Notes under the pieces: model-generated
The model's input: the letters and a program-made list of their open reading frames with translations, nothing else
The model's database searches: none
Told to the model about the DNA's origin: nothing
Part shown: in pieces, positions 47,959-56,744 of the stretch
Numbering within the stretch: the first letter of the stretch is position 1
Layout: the number at the start of each line of letters is the position of its first letter
Position numbers and translations under genes: made by a program
DNA from: Mangrovivirga cuniculi
GTDB lineage: Bacteria; Bacteroidota; Bacteroidia; Cytophagales; Cyclobacteriaceae
Length of the DNA: 64,000 nt
NCBI RefSeq assembly: GCF_005166025.1
Contig: NZ_CP028923.1
Span: 620,001-684,000 of the forward strand
Direction of reading: 5' to 3'

Positions 47959-48399
47959 ATGTTAAGAAAAGACGAAAAGAGTTCTGATAAGGCAACCACA
48001 GCCCATAACATCATTGGTAAGGGAACTACTTTAAGGGGAGACCTTGAAACCTATGGCAATCTTGGTATAGAAGGAAAGGTTGTCGGCAATATCAAGACAA
48101 AATCTAAAATTGCTGTTGGTCAATCATCCTTGGTTGATGGTAATATTACTGCTCAGAACGCAGAAGTTGCCGGAGAAGTCAAAGGAACGATAGAAGTAAA
48201 CGAGGTATTGATTCTTAAGCCTTCGGCAGTTATTCATGGTGATATCATAACCAATAAGCTGGTTGTCGAATCAGGCGCCAAATTCAACGGAGGTTGTAAA
48301 ATGGGCGTATCAATGGGAGAAATAAAGATAGGTGAAACCACAGGAAACAAACAAAACGGAGCAGTCTCAGGAAAGCAAAAAGCCCCGACCGCAGGATAA
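47959..48399 (+). CDS. Bactofilin family cytoskeletal protein
   Basis: 146 residues. The central region (about 20-115) is the bactofilin (DUF583) beta-helix: repeated short strands with IIGKGTTLRGDLETYGNLGIEG and VVGNIKTKSKIAVG motifs. Flexible Lys-rich tails flank it. Bactofilins polymerise without nucleotides at the membrane and guide peptidoglycan enzymes, here probably the M23 peptidase encoded just upstream. The gene's last 68 bp overlap the next coding region in a different frame. Confidence 0.93.
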   Translation: MLRKDEKSSDKATTAHNIIGKGTTLRGDLETYGNLGIEGKVVGNIKTKSKIAVGQSSLVDGNITAQNAEVAGEVKGTIEVNEVLILKPSAVIHGDIITNKLVVESGAKFNGGCKMGVSMGEIKIGETTGNKQNGAVSGKQKAPTAG

Positions 48400-48583
48400 T
48401 TCATATTTAAAGTACAGCCAATTAGCTATCCAAATGGTAGTTATTATTGGCTTGTTAACCGCGGCTGGTTACTGGGCAGATAAAAAACTTGAGTTTGAAA
48501 CACCGTGGCTGACCCTGGCTGGAGCAATGTTAGGGACAGTAGGAGTATTATATCAACTATATACCCAGATTAAAAATAATTAA
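48332..48583 (+). CDS. AtpZ/AtpI-family F0F1 ATP synthase accessory membrane protein
   Basis: 83 residues from a GTG at 48332, inside the bactofilin gene (68-bp overlap); no later in-frame start precedes the membrane segments. A hydrophilic Lys/Gln/Ser-rich head of about 28 residues, then two membrane helices (about 30-48 and 56-77) with the family pattern YSQLAIQMVVIIGLLTAAGYWADKKL. Small AtpZ/AtpI proteins assist F0 c-ring assembly or Mg2+ supply. It couples the bactofilin unit to the atp operon. Confidence 0.78.
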   Translation: MKPQETNKTEQSQESKKPRPQDNSYLKYSQLAIQMVVIIGLLTAAGYWADKKLEFETPWLTLAGAMLGTVGVLYQLYTQIKNN

Positions 48584-48591
48584 TTCAAATC

Positions 48592-48954
48592 ATGCAGAAA
48601 TACCTATTAGGTCTTGGCGGATTGTCATTGCTATGTATACTTACTTTATTCTTTTTACATAGTGTTTATCCGCAAACAGGACTGGATCTGCGCCAAAGCT
48701 ATTTGGTATTTTTCTTTGCCCTTATCACCTTCTTTATTCATTCATTTGTAGTAAAAGTTGGTGATGATAAACAGGTCGGAATATTTTTTATGGGTGGAGT
48801 AGTTGTAAAATTAATTTTTACCATTTTGCTAATGCTGGTGATAAAATTTCTGGATCCTGCCCATTTCACAAACAAAATGATATATCTGGCTGTATTATAC
48901 CTATTATATACTATGTATGAGGTTGGTAGCCTTATTAAGGTTTTAAATAAATAA
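48592..48954 (+). CDS. Four-helix membrane protein in the atp operon (AtpI-position)
   Basis: 120 residues with four predicted membrane helices (about 4-22, 31-52, 60-83 and 92-110). I do not recognise a named family. It sits 8 bp after the AtpZ-like gene and 101 bp before atpB, the place AtpI-type assembly factors occupy, which is the only basis for linking it to ATP synthase assembly. Confidence 0.7.
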   Translation: MQKYLLGLGGLSLLCILTLFFLHSVYPQTGLDLRQSYLVFFFALITFFIHSFVVKVGDDKQVGIFFMGGVVVKLIFTILLMLVIKFLDPAHFTNKMIYLAVLYLLYTMYEVGSLIKVLNK

Positions 48955-49012
48955 ATGACAAAAAAAGTCAACAAAAAACTATTCAATTATTTTTTATTGA
49001 TTCGATAATATC

Positions 49013-49020
49013 TACCTTTG
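49013..49020 (+). promoter_or_regulatory. -7 promoter box (TACCTTTG) for the atpB-G operon
   Basis: Perfect TAnnTTTG match, 35 bp before the atpB start. It would give the main ATP synthase transcript a start separate from the bactofilin/atpZ unit. Confidence 0.6.
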
Positions 49021-49055
49021 CAGTCAAATTTAGAGTCCTTGAACTAAAACGATAG

Positions 49056-50108
49056 ATGCAACGTAAAAAAAGCCTCCTTTTGATCCTGAAATCGATAGCA
49101 TTATCGATCGTTATTTCAATGATGTTCATCTCGCCACTTAAAATGGCTGCTTCGGAGCAGGCGTCAGAAGAGGGAGAGAGTTTTAATCCGGGAACTATGA
49201 TCATGCATCATATCCAGGATGATTACATCTGGCATTTTTGGGATGGTCATTATGGTACACTTTATTTACCTGTAATCCTTTATTCAGACGACAGAGGATT
49301 AGAGGTTTTCTCATCATCAAACTTTTACAATGAAGATCACGAATTGGTGACTTATAATGGTTATGAGATAGACCATGGTAGTATTCACAGAGTTGATAGT
49401 GAAGTAAAAGTCTGGGATTTTTCAATTACAAAAAATGTTGCTTTCTTATTTATTACTATGGCATTAATGCTGGTAGTATTTATAAGTATAGCCCGAAGTT
49501 ATAAGAAAAGACCTGGAAAATCACCTAAGGGTCTTCAGTCTTTATTTGAGCCAATAATTATATTCGTTAGAGATGATATAGTAAAAATGGCAATTGGTGA
49601 AAAGAAGTATGAAAGGTATCTTCCTTACATGCTGACATTATTTTTCTTTATCTGGTTTGGTAATCTTTTAGGACTTTTACCAGGAGCAGCAAACCTTACA
49701 GGTAACATAGCAGTAACAGTTACACTGGCATTTGGCACTTTCTTATTAACCAACTTTAGTGGAAACAAACATTATTGGGGTCATATATTTAATACTCCTG
49801 GTGTTCCATGGTGGTTGAAATTTCCACTACCAATAATGCCGGTAGTAGAATTTATCGGAATTTTCACAAAACCAATATCGCTTTTAATACGTTTGTTCGT
49901 GGCAATCACTGCAGGACACATTGTTATTTTGAGTATCATTGGTCTGACATTTATATTTCAAAGTGCTGCAGTTGGAATTGGAGCGACGATCCTTACAATC
50001 TTTATTAATTTGATTGAGCTTTTAGTTGCAACTATCCAGGCATACGTGTTTACATTGTTTTCATCGATGTATATAGGTATGGCAGTTGAGGAGCACGGAG
50101 ATCATTAA
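49056..50108 (+). CDS. atpB: ATP synthase F0 subunit a
   Basis: 350 residues, longer than the 270 of E. coli because of a Bacteroidota-type N-terminal extension. This consists of a signal-like hydrophobic stretch (about 8-31) and an extracytoplasmic His/Asp-rich domain of about 90 residues. The core a subunit follows, with helices carrying IWFGNLLGLLPG, the conserved Arg in PISLLIRLFVAITAGH near residue 280 and LIELLVATIQAYVFTLF. That arginine faces the c-ring Glu in proton translocation. First structural gene of the operon. Confidence 0.95.
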   Translation: MQRKKSLLLILKSIALSIVISMMFISPLKMAASEQASEEGESFNPGTMIMHHIQDDYIWHFWDGHYGTLYLPVILYSDDRGLEVFSSSNFYNEDHELVTYNGYEIDHGSIHRVDSEVKVWDFSITKNVAFLFITMALMLVVFISIARSYKKRPGKSPKGLQSLFEPIIIFVRDDIVKMAIGEKKYERYLPYMLTLFFFIWFGNLLGLLPGAANLTGNIAVTVTLAFGTFLLTNFSGNKHYWGHIFNTPGVPWWLKFPLPIMPVVEFIGIFTKPISLLIRLFVAITAGHIVILSIIGLTFIFQSAAVGIGATILTIFINLIELLVATIQAYVFTLFSSMYIGMAVEEHGDH

Positions 50109-50148
50109 TTTGAATTTTAATTAGTTTTAACAATAAACGCTTAACATC

Positions 50149-50388
50149 ATGTTGTTACAAATTTTAGCGGAGAACCTTGGATTATTAGGTGCAGCTTTAG
50201 GTGCCGGACTAGTAGCGGTTGGCGCTGGTGTAGGTATCGGTAAAATTGGTAGTTCTGCAATGGAAGCTATGGCTCGTCAGCCAGAAGCTGCCGGAAAAGT
50301 TCAGACTGCTATGCTTATCATTGCAGCACTAATCGAGGTAGTATCTCTTTTCGGTGTAGTTGTATGTTTTATCATCGCTACTGCTTAA
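50149..50388 (+). CDS. atpE: ATP synthase F0 subunit c
   Basis: 79 residues, two-helix hairpin. The glycine-rich first helix (GAALGAGLVAVGAGVGIGKIG) leads to the polar loop ARQPEA. The proton-binding Glu lies in the second helix within AALIEVVSLFG. The Gln and Ser/Thr ligands typical of Na+-binding rings are not visible, so proton coupling is expected. A stem-loop lies directly after the stop codon. Confidence 0.96.
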   Translation: MLLQILAENLGLLGAALGAGLVAVGAGVGIGKIGSSAMEAMARQPEAAGKVQTAMLIIAALIEVVSLFGVVVCFIIATA

Positions 50389-50397
50389 AAGAATTAA

Positions 50398-50427
50398 AGG
50401 TTGCGGGTTTGCCGCAACCTCCTTTTA
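50398..50427 (+). terminator. Stem-loop after atpE (partial terminator or stabiliser)
   Basis: Perfect 9-bp stem AGGTTGCGG (50398-50406) / CCGCAACCT (50412-50420), 5-base loop, then CCTTTTATT. Since atpF follows and belongs to the operon, it probably acts as attenuator or 3' stabiliser that favours high c-subunit mRNA. Confidence 0.6.
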
Positions 50428-50459
50428 TTGTTATAAGTAACCCTTAAGCGGAAAAAGAA

Positions 50460-50954
50460 ATGGATTTATTATTACCGGGCGTCGGACTGATATTCTGGCA
50501 GGCATTAGGCTTCATTATCCTTTTAATATTATTAGGGAAATTTGCATGGAGTCCTATTTTAAATGCGCTAAAAATAAGAGAAAACTCAATCGATGAGGCA
50601 TTAGAAGCTGCTGAGAAAGCCAAAGAAGATATGGCTAAACTCAAAGCTGAAAATGATAAATTATTGGATGAGGCTCGTCTTGAAAGAGATAAGATCCTTA
50701 AAGATGCTAAAGATGCTTCTACTAAGATGATTGAAGAAGCTAAAGAAGATGCATCAAAGACAGCTGAGAAAATGATAGCAGACGCAAAAGCTTCGATCGA
50801 ATCAGAGAAGAAAGCTGCATTGAAAGAAGTTAAAAATCAAGTTGCAGAGCTTTCTTTAGAGATCGCAGAAAAGGTTATCAAAAACCAGCTTTCTGATGAT
50901 AGCAAACAGAAAGCACTAGTTGACGAGTACGTAAAGGATATCAATCTTAATTAA
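50460..50954 (+). CDS. atpF: ATP synthase F0 subunit b
   Basis: 164 residues. One N-terminal membrane helix (about 5-26, LPGVGLIFWQALGFIILLIL), then a long charged alpha-helical stalk rich in Ala, Lys, Glu and Asp. The b dimer forms the peripheral stalk that holds the alpha3beta3 head. Followed 8 bp later by atpH. Confidence 0.95.
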   Translation: MDLLLPGVGLIFWQALGFIILLILLGKFAWSPILNALKIRENSIDEALEAAEKAKEDMAKLKAENDKLLDEARLERDKILKDAKDASTKMIEEAKEDASKTAEKMIADAKASIESEKKAALKEVKNQVAELSLEIAEKVIKNQLSDDSKQKALVDEYVKDINLN

Positions 50955-50962
50955 TACAAATT

Positions 50963-51499
50963 ATGTCAGAAATTCGGGTTGCATCAATATATGCAAAGTC
51001 ACTACTTGAGTTGGCAAAAGAAAAAGGCCAGCTTGAAGAGGTGAAGAAAGACATGGATATGCTCGATGATTTATGCAAAAAGAATCATGAGTTTTCTTTG
51101 TTCCTGAAGAATCCGATTATTACAGAAAATAAAAAAGAGAAGGTAATGGATAAGATCTTCAAAGGAAAGGTTTCAGACCTGACTTTGAGGTTTTTCGAAT
51201 TATTGTCCAGAAAGGACAGAGAAGAATTTCTTATCATGATACCTGAACAATTCAACAACCGATACAACGAACTAAAAGGAATTGTTGAAGTTTCTGTAGT
51301 TTCTGCTGTCGATATTGATGAATCAATGATGAAAGAGTTTGTATCATTAAGTAAGAAATATACTGATAAGACTCCTAACATATCGACTAGCATTGATCCG
51401 TCATTAATTGGTGGTTTTATCCTTACCATCGGTGACAAAAGACTGGATCAATCAGTTAAGGGTAAATTAAATAGAATTAAACAAGCAATTACGAAATAA
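50963..51499 (+). CDS. atpH: ATP synthase F1 subunit delta
   Basis: 178 residues. OSCP/delta pattern: an N-terminal helical domain starting ASIYAKSLLELAKEKG and a C-terminal part with GGFILTIGDKRLDQSVKGKL near 150-170. It joins the b stalk to the top of F1. A short AAGGC/GCCTT hairpin lies in the 40-bp gap to atpA. Confidence 0.95.
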   Translation: MSEIRVASIYAKSLLELAKEKGQLEEVKKDMDMLDDLCKKNHEFSLFLKNPIITENKKEKVMDKIFKGKVSDLTLRFFELLSRKDREEFLIMIPEQFNNRYNELKGIVEVSVVSAVDIDESMMKEFVSLSKKYTDKTPNISTSIDPSLIGGFILTIGDKRLDQSVKGKLNRIKQAITK

Positions 51500-51539
51500 A
51501 GGCAATAGCCTTAATTATATAAACTTTAATTAAAAGAAA

Positions 51540-53114
51540 ATGGCGGACGTAAGACCTGATGAAGTTTCAGCAATACTGAGGGAAGAGCTCTCGGGAGTAA
51601 GATCTGAAGCCGAACTACAAGAAGTAGGTACTGTATTAACTATTGGTGACGGTGTTGCCCGTATATACGGTTTGACTAAAGCACAATCCGGAGAATTATT
51701 AGAATTCGACAATGGAACTAAAGCGATGGTATTGAACCTTGAAGAGGACAATGTCGGTGCTGTAATCCTTGGCGATTCTGAAGGTATCAAAGAAGGTGAC
51801 TCAGTTAAGCGTACTAATAAAATTTCATCTATTAAAGTAGGTGAAGGAATGTTAGGACGTGTAGTTAACATGCTTGGTGAGCCAATTGACGGTAAAGGTG
51901 CTATCGAAGGTGAAACTTTCGAAATGCCATTGGAGAGAAAAGCTCCTGGTGTTATCTATCGTCAGCCGGTAAACGAACCGCTTCAAACAGGTATTAAGTC
52001 TATCGACGCAATGATTCCGATTGGTCGAGGTCAGCGTGAGTTGATCATTGGAGACCGTCAGACTGGTAAAACAGCAGTTGCGATCGATACAATTATAAAC
52101 CAAAAAGAATTTTATGACAGAGGCGAGCCTGTTTACTGTATCTATTGTGCAGTTGGACAGAAAGCTTCGACAGTAGCACAGGTTGTTGCTGCATTAGAAA
52201 AAGCCGGTGCGATGGATTACACTGTAGTTGTTTCCGCTGCTGCTTCTGATTCAGCTCCAGAGCAATTTTATGCTCCATTTACTGCTGCTGCTATCGGTGA
52301 GTACTTCAGAGATACAGGGCGTCCAGCATTGGTTGTATTTGACGACCTTTCAAAGCAAGCTGTAGCTTATCGTGAGGTTTCTCTTCTACTAAGAAGACCT
52401 CCGGGACGTGAGGCATATCCTGGTGACGTATTTTACCTTCACTCTCGTTTATTAGAGAGAGCAGCAAAAGTGATCGACAATGATGAGATCGCATCTAACA
52501 TGAACGACCTTCCTCCTTCATTAAAAGGAAAAGTAAAAGGTGGTGGTTCATTAACTGCACTTCCAATTATCGAAACACAAGCTGGTGACGTTTCTGCTTA
52601 TATCCCGACTAACGTAATTTCAATTACTGATGGTCAGATATTCCTTGAAACTAACCTTTTCCTTTCTGGTATCCGTCCTGCAATTAACGTAGGTATCTCG
52701 GTATCTCGAGTTGGAGGTTCTGCTCAGATTAAATCAATGAAGAAAGTAGCTGGTACTCTTAAATTAGACCAGGCTCAGTTCCGTGAACTTGAAGCGTTTG
52801 CTAAATTCGGTTCTGACCTTGATGCAGCTACAAAACTGACAATTGAGAGAGGTAGAAGAAACCAGGAAATTCTAAAGCAACCTCAGTATTCTCCGCAACC
52901 GGTAGAAGAGCAGGTAGCTATCATTTATGCTTCAACTAAAGGTAAACTTGATAATGTTCCTTTAGACAGAGTAAAGGAATTTGAGTATGAATTTCTTGAT
53001 CTGTTAAGAGCTCAGCATAATGAAGTTCTTGAAGGGCTTAAAGCTGGAAAACTTGATGATAACATCACTTCTACTTTAGGTACTGTTGCTGAAAATCTTG
53101 CAAAAAAATATTAA
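51540..53114 (+). CDS. atpA: ATP synthase F1 subunit alpha
   Basis: 524 residues, full length. Walker [10 protein letters not shown] near residue 171, [34 protein letters not shown] in the nucleotide-binding domain, and the subunit signature [14 protein letters not shown] near 378. It forms the noncatalytic nucleotide sites of the F1 head. Codons here are visibly more optimised (more GGT, CGT, GCT) than in neighbours, consistent with high expression. Confidence 0.98.
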   Translation: MADVRPDEVSAILREELSGVRSEAELQEVGTVLTIGDGVARIYGLTKAQSGELLEFDNGTKAMVLNLEEDNVGAVILGDSEGIKEGDSVKRTNKISSIKVGEGMLGRVVNMLGEPIDGKGAIEGETFEMPLERKAPGVIYRQPVNEPLQTGIKSIDAMIPIGRGQRELIIGDRQTGKTAVAIDTIINQKEFYDRGEPVYCIYCAVGQKASTVAQVVAALEKAGAMDYTVVVSAAASDSAPEQFYAPFTAAAIGEYFRDTGRPALVVFDDLSKQAVAYREVSLLLRRPPGREAYPGDVFYLHSRLLERAAKVIDNDEIASNMNDLPPSLKGKVKGGGSLTALPIIETQAGDVSAYIPTNVISITDGQIFLETNLFLSGIRPAINVGISVSRVGGSAQIKSMKKVAGTLKLDQAQFRELEAFAKFGSDLDAATKLTIERGRRNQEILKQPQYSPQPVEEQVAIIYASTKGKLDNVPLDRVKEFEYEFLDLLRAQHNEVLEGLKAGKLDDNITSTLGTVAENLAKKY

Positions 53115-53124
53115 TTCAAATATA

Positions 53125-53149
53125 AACAGGCAGCAATATGCTGCCTGTT
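53125..53149 (+). other. Intercistronic stem-loop between atpA and atpG
   Basis: Perfect 10-bp stem AACAGGCAGC (53125-53134) / GCTGCCTGTT (53140-53149) with a 5-base loop and no T tract after it. It is not a terminator by sequence and may protect or process the atp mRNA. Confidence 0.6.
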
Positions 53150-53172
53150 AACTGCTTAACAAGCTTTAACGA

Positions 53173-54063
53173 ATGGCGAATTTAAAGGAAATAAAAAGCA
53201 GAATAAATTCGGTAGTATCTACTCAGCAGATTACCAAAGCGATGAAAATGGTATCTGCAGCGAAACTCCGAAGAGCTCAGGATAGCATTATCCAGATGAG
53301 GCCTTATGCTGATAAACTTTCTGCAATTCTAGGGAAAGTGTCATCCGGCTTATCTGAGGATAGTGAGGTTTCTAGTCCTTATGCTGAAGAAAGAGAAGTT
53401 AAGAATGTATTATTGATCGTAATTAGTTCTGATAAGGGACTATGTGGATCTTTTAATACTAACGTAATCCGAACAGCGACTAATCACCTGGAAGAAAATT
53501 ACAGTGATCATTTAAAAAATGATAATGTAACTATCCTTCCTATCGGTAAGAGAGCAAATGATCATTTCAAGAAGCGAGGTTACAATGTAGTTTCTGACTT
53601 TGCAGAGATTTTTATTGATTTGAATTTTGGAGCTGTTCGTGACGCAGCGGAATTCGCTATGAAAGGATTCGTTGATGGTAAATTCGATAAAGTAGAAATT
53701 GCATATAACGAATTCAAAAATGTTGCTACTCAGATTTTGAGGGTGGAACAATTCCTTCCTTTGGTTCCTTCAGAGCCGGCAGAGGATGAGGAAATGAGCA
53801 ATGTAGAATACATTTTTGAGCCGGATGAGTCATATATCATCACTGAATTGATTCCTAAGAGTTTAAAAATTCAGCTATATAAGGCTGTATTAGAATCTAA
53901 TGCTGCTGAACATGGAGCAAGGATGACAGCAATGGACAAAGCGACAGATAACGCAGGCGAATTGCTTAAAGACCTTAGACTTACTTATAACAGATCTCGT
54001 CAGGCAGCTATTACTACTGAGATTCTTGAGATCGTTTCCGGAGCAGAAGCACTCGGAAAATAA
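53173..54063 (+). CDS. atpG: ATP synthase F1 subunit gamma
   Basis: 296 residues. Conserved N-terminal helix NLKEIKSRINSVVSTQQITKAMKMVSAAKLRRAQ, the Rossmann-like middle with SSDKGLCGSFNTNV, and a C-terminal helix with SRQAAITTEILEIVSGAEAL. This is the rotating central shaft. A strong terminator follows; atpD and atpC (beta, epsilon) are absent from this locus and must lie elsewhere. Confidence 0.97.
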   Translation: MANLKEIKSRINSVVSTQQITKAMKMVSAAKLRRAQDSIIQMRPYADKLSAILGKVSSGLSEDSEVSSPYAEEREVKNVLLIVISSDKGLCGSFNTNVIRTATNHLEENYSDHLKNDNVTILPIGKRANDHFKKRGYNVVSDFAEIFIDLNFGAVRDAAEFAMKGFVDGKFDKVEIAYNEFKNVATQILRVEQFLPLVPSEPAEDEEMSNVEYIFEPDESYIITELIPKSLKIQLYKAVLESNAAEHGARMTAMDKATDNAGELLKDLRLTYNRSRQAAITTEILEIVSGAEALGK

Positions 54064-54086
54064 AAATATAAAAACACTATCTTTTG

Positions 54087-54117
54087 AAGCCTGTTCATAT
54101 CGAACAGGCTTTTTTTA
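54087..54117 (+). terminator. Terminator closing the atp operon
   Basis: Perfect 10-bp stem AAGCCTGTTC (54087-54096) / GAACAGGCTT (54102-54111) followed by TTTTTT. It overlaps the 5' part of the open frame at 54084, which rules out that frame's first ATG as the next gene's start. Confidence 0.9.
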
Positions 54118-54131
54118 TTATTTTACTGACT

Positions 54132-54974
54132 GTGGATTTAAAAGAAACATATCGTTTGTTTCAGGCGCTGAGTCTTGATATTACCTTTGGGGCATGGTGT
54201 TGCTTAATGGCTGTAAGTACAGTTTTCGAAATAGATATAAGATGGTACGAACAGTTTTTATTGAGTGCAGCAGTTTGGCTTATCTATACTTTAGATCACC
54301 TTCTGGATGCTAACAGAATAGATCAACAAGCATTATCATTACGTCATGCGGTACATCAAAAATATAAGATTCCAATCTTACTATTTGCCGCTTTTATAAT
54401 TGCCAGTAGCATTTATTGTTTGTTTCTGCTAGATCCAGAAATATTGTTAGGCGGACTTTATATCTGTGGGTTTGTTTTGGTGTATTTTGTAATCGTACAT
54501 TTTATTAAAGGGCGAATTTTTATCTTAAAAGAGTTCGCTGCTGCATTAGTTTATTCTACAGGTATAATGCTTATACCCTGGATCCGTATTGAAGAGCACC
54601 AGGAATTTCTTGCATTGTTTCACTTGCAGTTATTTCTTATTGCCTACTGTAACATCCTTATTCTAGCCTGGTTTGATGCGAGAAAAGACAATTATCAGAA
54701 ACAAAATTCTGTAATATTGACTAAGGGATTAAAGCTTACATTTAAGGTATTAAATTTTCTTCTCGCTGCTTTTTTTATTATAACTGTGATCGCATTATTT
54801 GGACTTAAACCAGGTATTACAGGGTTTAGCTTATACCAAATAGTGATGCTTTTAATGGGGTTAACTCTTGGTTGGATTTTTACTTATCCGAATGATTTTC
54901 GTAGAAATGAAATTTACCGGACAATTGCTGATTTGATTTTTTTATATCCCTTTCTGGTTATATGGATAAAGTAA
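54132..54974 (+). CDS. UbiA-like integral membrane prenyltransferase-family protein
   Basis: 280 residues if translation starts at GTG 54132. The ATG at 54084 is inside the atp terminator and would encode hairpin sequence, so I reject it. About eight membrane helices. An Asp-rich pair of motifs resembles the UbiA prenyl-diphosphate sites: IYTLDHLLDANRID near residue 55 and AWFDARKDN near 185. UbiA enzymes attach prenyl chains to aromatic acceptors, but this branch has no assigned substrate. It overlaps the methyltransferase gene by 13 bp, suggesting a joint lipid or quinone-like modification step. Confidence 0.65.
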   Translation: MDLKETYRLFQALSLDITFGAWCCLMAVSTVFEIDIRWYEQFLLSAAVWLIYTLDHLLDANRIDQQALSLRHAVHQKYKIPILLFAAFIIASSIYCLFLLDPEILLGGLYICGFVLVYFVIVHFIKGRIFILKEFAAALVYSTGIMLIPWIRIEEHQEFLALFHLQLFLIAYCNILILAWFDARKDNYQKQNSVILTKGLKLTFKVLNFLLAAFFIITVIALFGLKPGITGFSLYQIVMLLMGLTLGWIFTYPNDFRRNEIYRTIADLIFLYPFLVIWIK

Positions 54975-55588
54975 TTAATTCATATGACAAAATAGCTTCG
55001 TTTTATGACCAATTAGGACAACTGGTATTTAATGGTGCTTTAAAAAAAGCACAAGTCGAATTATTAAATGGATATAAGGGAAAGAACATCTTGATCATTG
55101 GAGCCGGAACAGGTAGTGCTTTAAAGGATTTCGAAGCTGATCAGTTCGAATCTATCGATCTTCTTGATATTAGTGAACAAATGCATGATAGGTTTTTCGA
55201 TACAGGGATCAGTAAGTCTCCAAATATCAATTATTTTTTGAAAGATGGTAGAATTCCTGATTTACAAAAACATTATGAACTGATAATGTTCCCTTTTTTT
55301 CTGGATCAATTTGACGAAGAGGAAATCAGAAAAATATTAATTAGTTACCGCTCAACTCAATCAAAGTTTGATGATCTTGCTATCATAGATTTTACAAAGC
55401 CAAAAAAATTTAAGCATAAAGTGATCGCTAAAATTATGTTGTATTTTTTTAGAATTACAACAGGATATACCCTGAATAAAATCCCCTCTATTTTCAAGGT
55501 TTCAGATGAGATATTAAGTGATGCAAAGAAGAAAGAAAAACATTATTACGGATCATTTATTAAATCATCTGTTTACAGCTGCATATAA
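54962..55588 (+). CDS. Class I SAM-dependent methyltransferase-like protein
   Basis: 208 residues. The SAM-binding motif I appears as ILIIGAGTGSAL near residue 43-54, with an acidic residue at the end of strand 2 (IDLLDIS) and a motif IV-like ELIMFPFFLDQF. The N-terminal YDKIASFYDQLGQLVF opening is common in UbiE/COQ5-type enzymes. Substrate unknown. Coupled by a 13-bp overlap to the UbiA-like gene, so both may act on the same isoprenoid or lipid. Confidence 0.75.
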   Translation: MDKVINSYDKIASFYDQLGQLVFNGALKKAQVELLNGYKGKNILIIGAGTGSALKDFEADQFESIDLLDISEQMHDRFFDTGISKSPNINYFLKDGRIPDLQKHYELIMFPFFLDQFDEEEIRKILISYRSTQSKFDDLAIIDFTKPKKFKHKVIAKIMLYFFRITTGYTLNKIPSIFKVSDEILSDAKKKEKHYYGSFIKSSVYSCI

Positions 55589-55651
55589 AGATTAAAATTT
55601 TGCTGCATCAGTTAAATATTCGTATATTTTATTGCACAATATTATTAACCG

Positions 55652-56704
55652 ATGAAGTTTTTAAAATACTTTCTTGTATTAATTTTACCCATTTTGGTCG
55701 TTATAAGCTATTACCAACTGGGTCTTTCAACCTATTTACCGGTAATTTTTGCTTTTATAGTGATACCATTACTTGAATTGCTATTCAAACCAGATCCTGA
55801 GAATATTACAGAAACAGAAGAAGAACTTCGGAAAAAGGATGTCAGGTATGATATTATGGTCTATAGTATGGTGCCCATTCAATATGCAGTGTTGATTCTG
55901 TTTTTAATCAATTTTACCATGCTTGATCTGAAAGTTTACGAGCAAATAGGTATGATTTTAGGAATGGGAATGATGTGTGGAGTAGTCGGTATAAACGTGG
56001 CTCATGAATTGGGTCACAGAAAGAAGACACATGAAAAAATGATGTCCAAAATGTTGCTCTTAACATCATTATATATGCATTTTTATATAGAGCACAACAG
56101 AGGGCATCATAAAAATGTATCTACGCCTGAAGACCCGGCCAGTGCTCATTATGGAGAGAGTGTTTACGAATTTTATTTTAGATCTATAATAAATTCTTAT
56201 AGATCGGCGTGGGAAATTGCAAATAAACAATTAGAGAAAAAGGGTCTTTCTGTGGTATCTCTCAAAAATGAAATGTTGCAATATCAGCTTTTACAAATCG
56301 CATTTCTTGTAATGATTTTTCTTGTTTTTGGAATTAAAGGGCTTCTTGGTTTTGTGGGTGCCGCCATAGTAGGTATTTTACTTCTTGAAACTGTAAACTA
56401 TATAGAACACTACGGACTACAAAGAAGGCAAATTTCAAATGGGCGATATGAAAGAGTTTTACCCATGCATAGCTGGAATTCTGATCATGTAGTTGGTAGA
56501 TTAATGCTTTTTGAATTAAGCAGGCATTCGGATCATCATTACATTGCTTCCAGACCTTACCAGATATTAAAACATCATGATAATTCTCCTCAAATGCCTA
56601 CCGGATATCCTGGAATGATGATTCTTTCATTGATTCCTCCGCTCTGGTTTAATATTATGAATAAAAAAGTCAGGGAGATTCAAAATTTTGCTAGTTCAAC
56701 TTAA
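55652..56704 (+). CDS. alkB: AlkB-type membrane di-iron alkane/fatty-acid hydroxylase
   Basis: 350 residues, about six membrane helices. Histidine boxes of the membrane fatty-acid desaturase/hydroxylase superfamily: HELGHRKK near residue 122, HNRGHHKN near 148, and HSDHH near 293. The AlkB-specific NYIEHYGLQRR near 249 is also present. It oxidises terminal methyl groups using O2 and electrons from rubredoxin; no rubredoxin is encoded here. The substrate may be medium-chain alkanes or a cellular lipid. Confidence 0.9.
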   Translation: MKFLKYFLVLILPILVVISYYQLGLSTYLPVIFAFIVIPLLELLFKPDPENITETEEELRKKDVRYDIMVYSMVPIQYAVLILFLINFTMLDLKVYEQIGMILGMGMMCGVVGINVAHELGHRKKTHEKMMSKMLLLTSLYMHFYIEHNRGHHKNVSTPEDPASAHYGESVYEFYFRSIINSYRSAWEIANKQLEKKGLSVVSLKNEMLQYQLLQIAFLVMIFLVFGIKGLLGFVGAAIVGILLLETVNYIEHYGLQRRQISNGRYERVLPMHSWNSDHVVGRLMLFELSRHSDHHYIASRPYQILKHHDNSPQMPTGYPGMMILSLIPPLWFNIMNKKVREIQNFASST

Positions 56705-56744
56705 CTGATTTAATATTGTCGGATAAATATTGATAAACCGCTAT

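Noticed and set aside
50149..50388. Na+-coupled ATP synthase
   Set aside because: The c subunit shows the Glu site but not the Gln and Ser/Thr ligands of Na+ rings.
54084..54131. ATG start of the UbiA-like protein inside the atp terminator
   Set aside because: The first codons are the terminator hairpin itself; a transcript made from downstream of the terminator could not include them.
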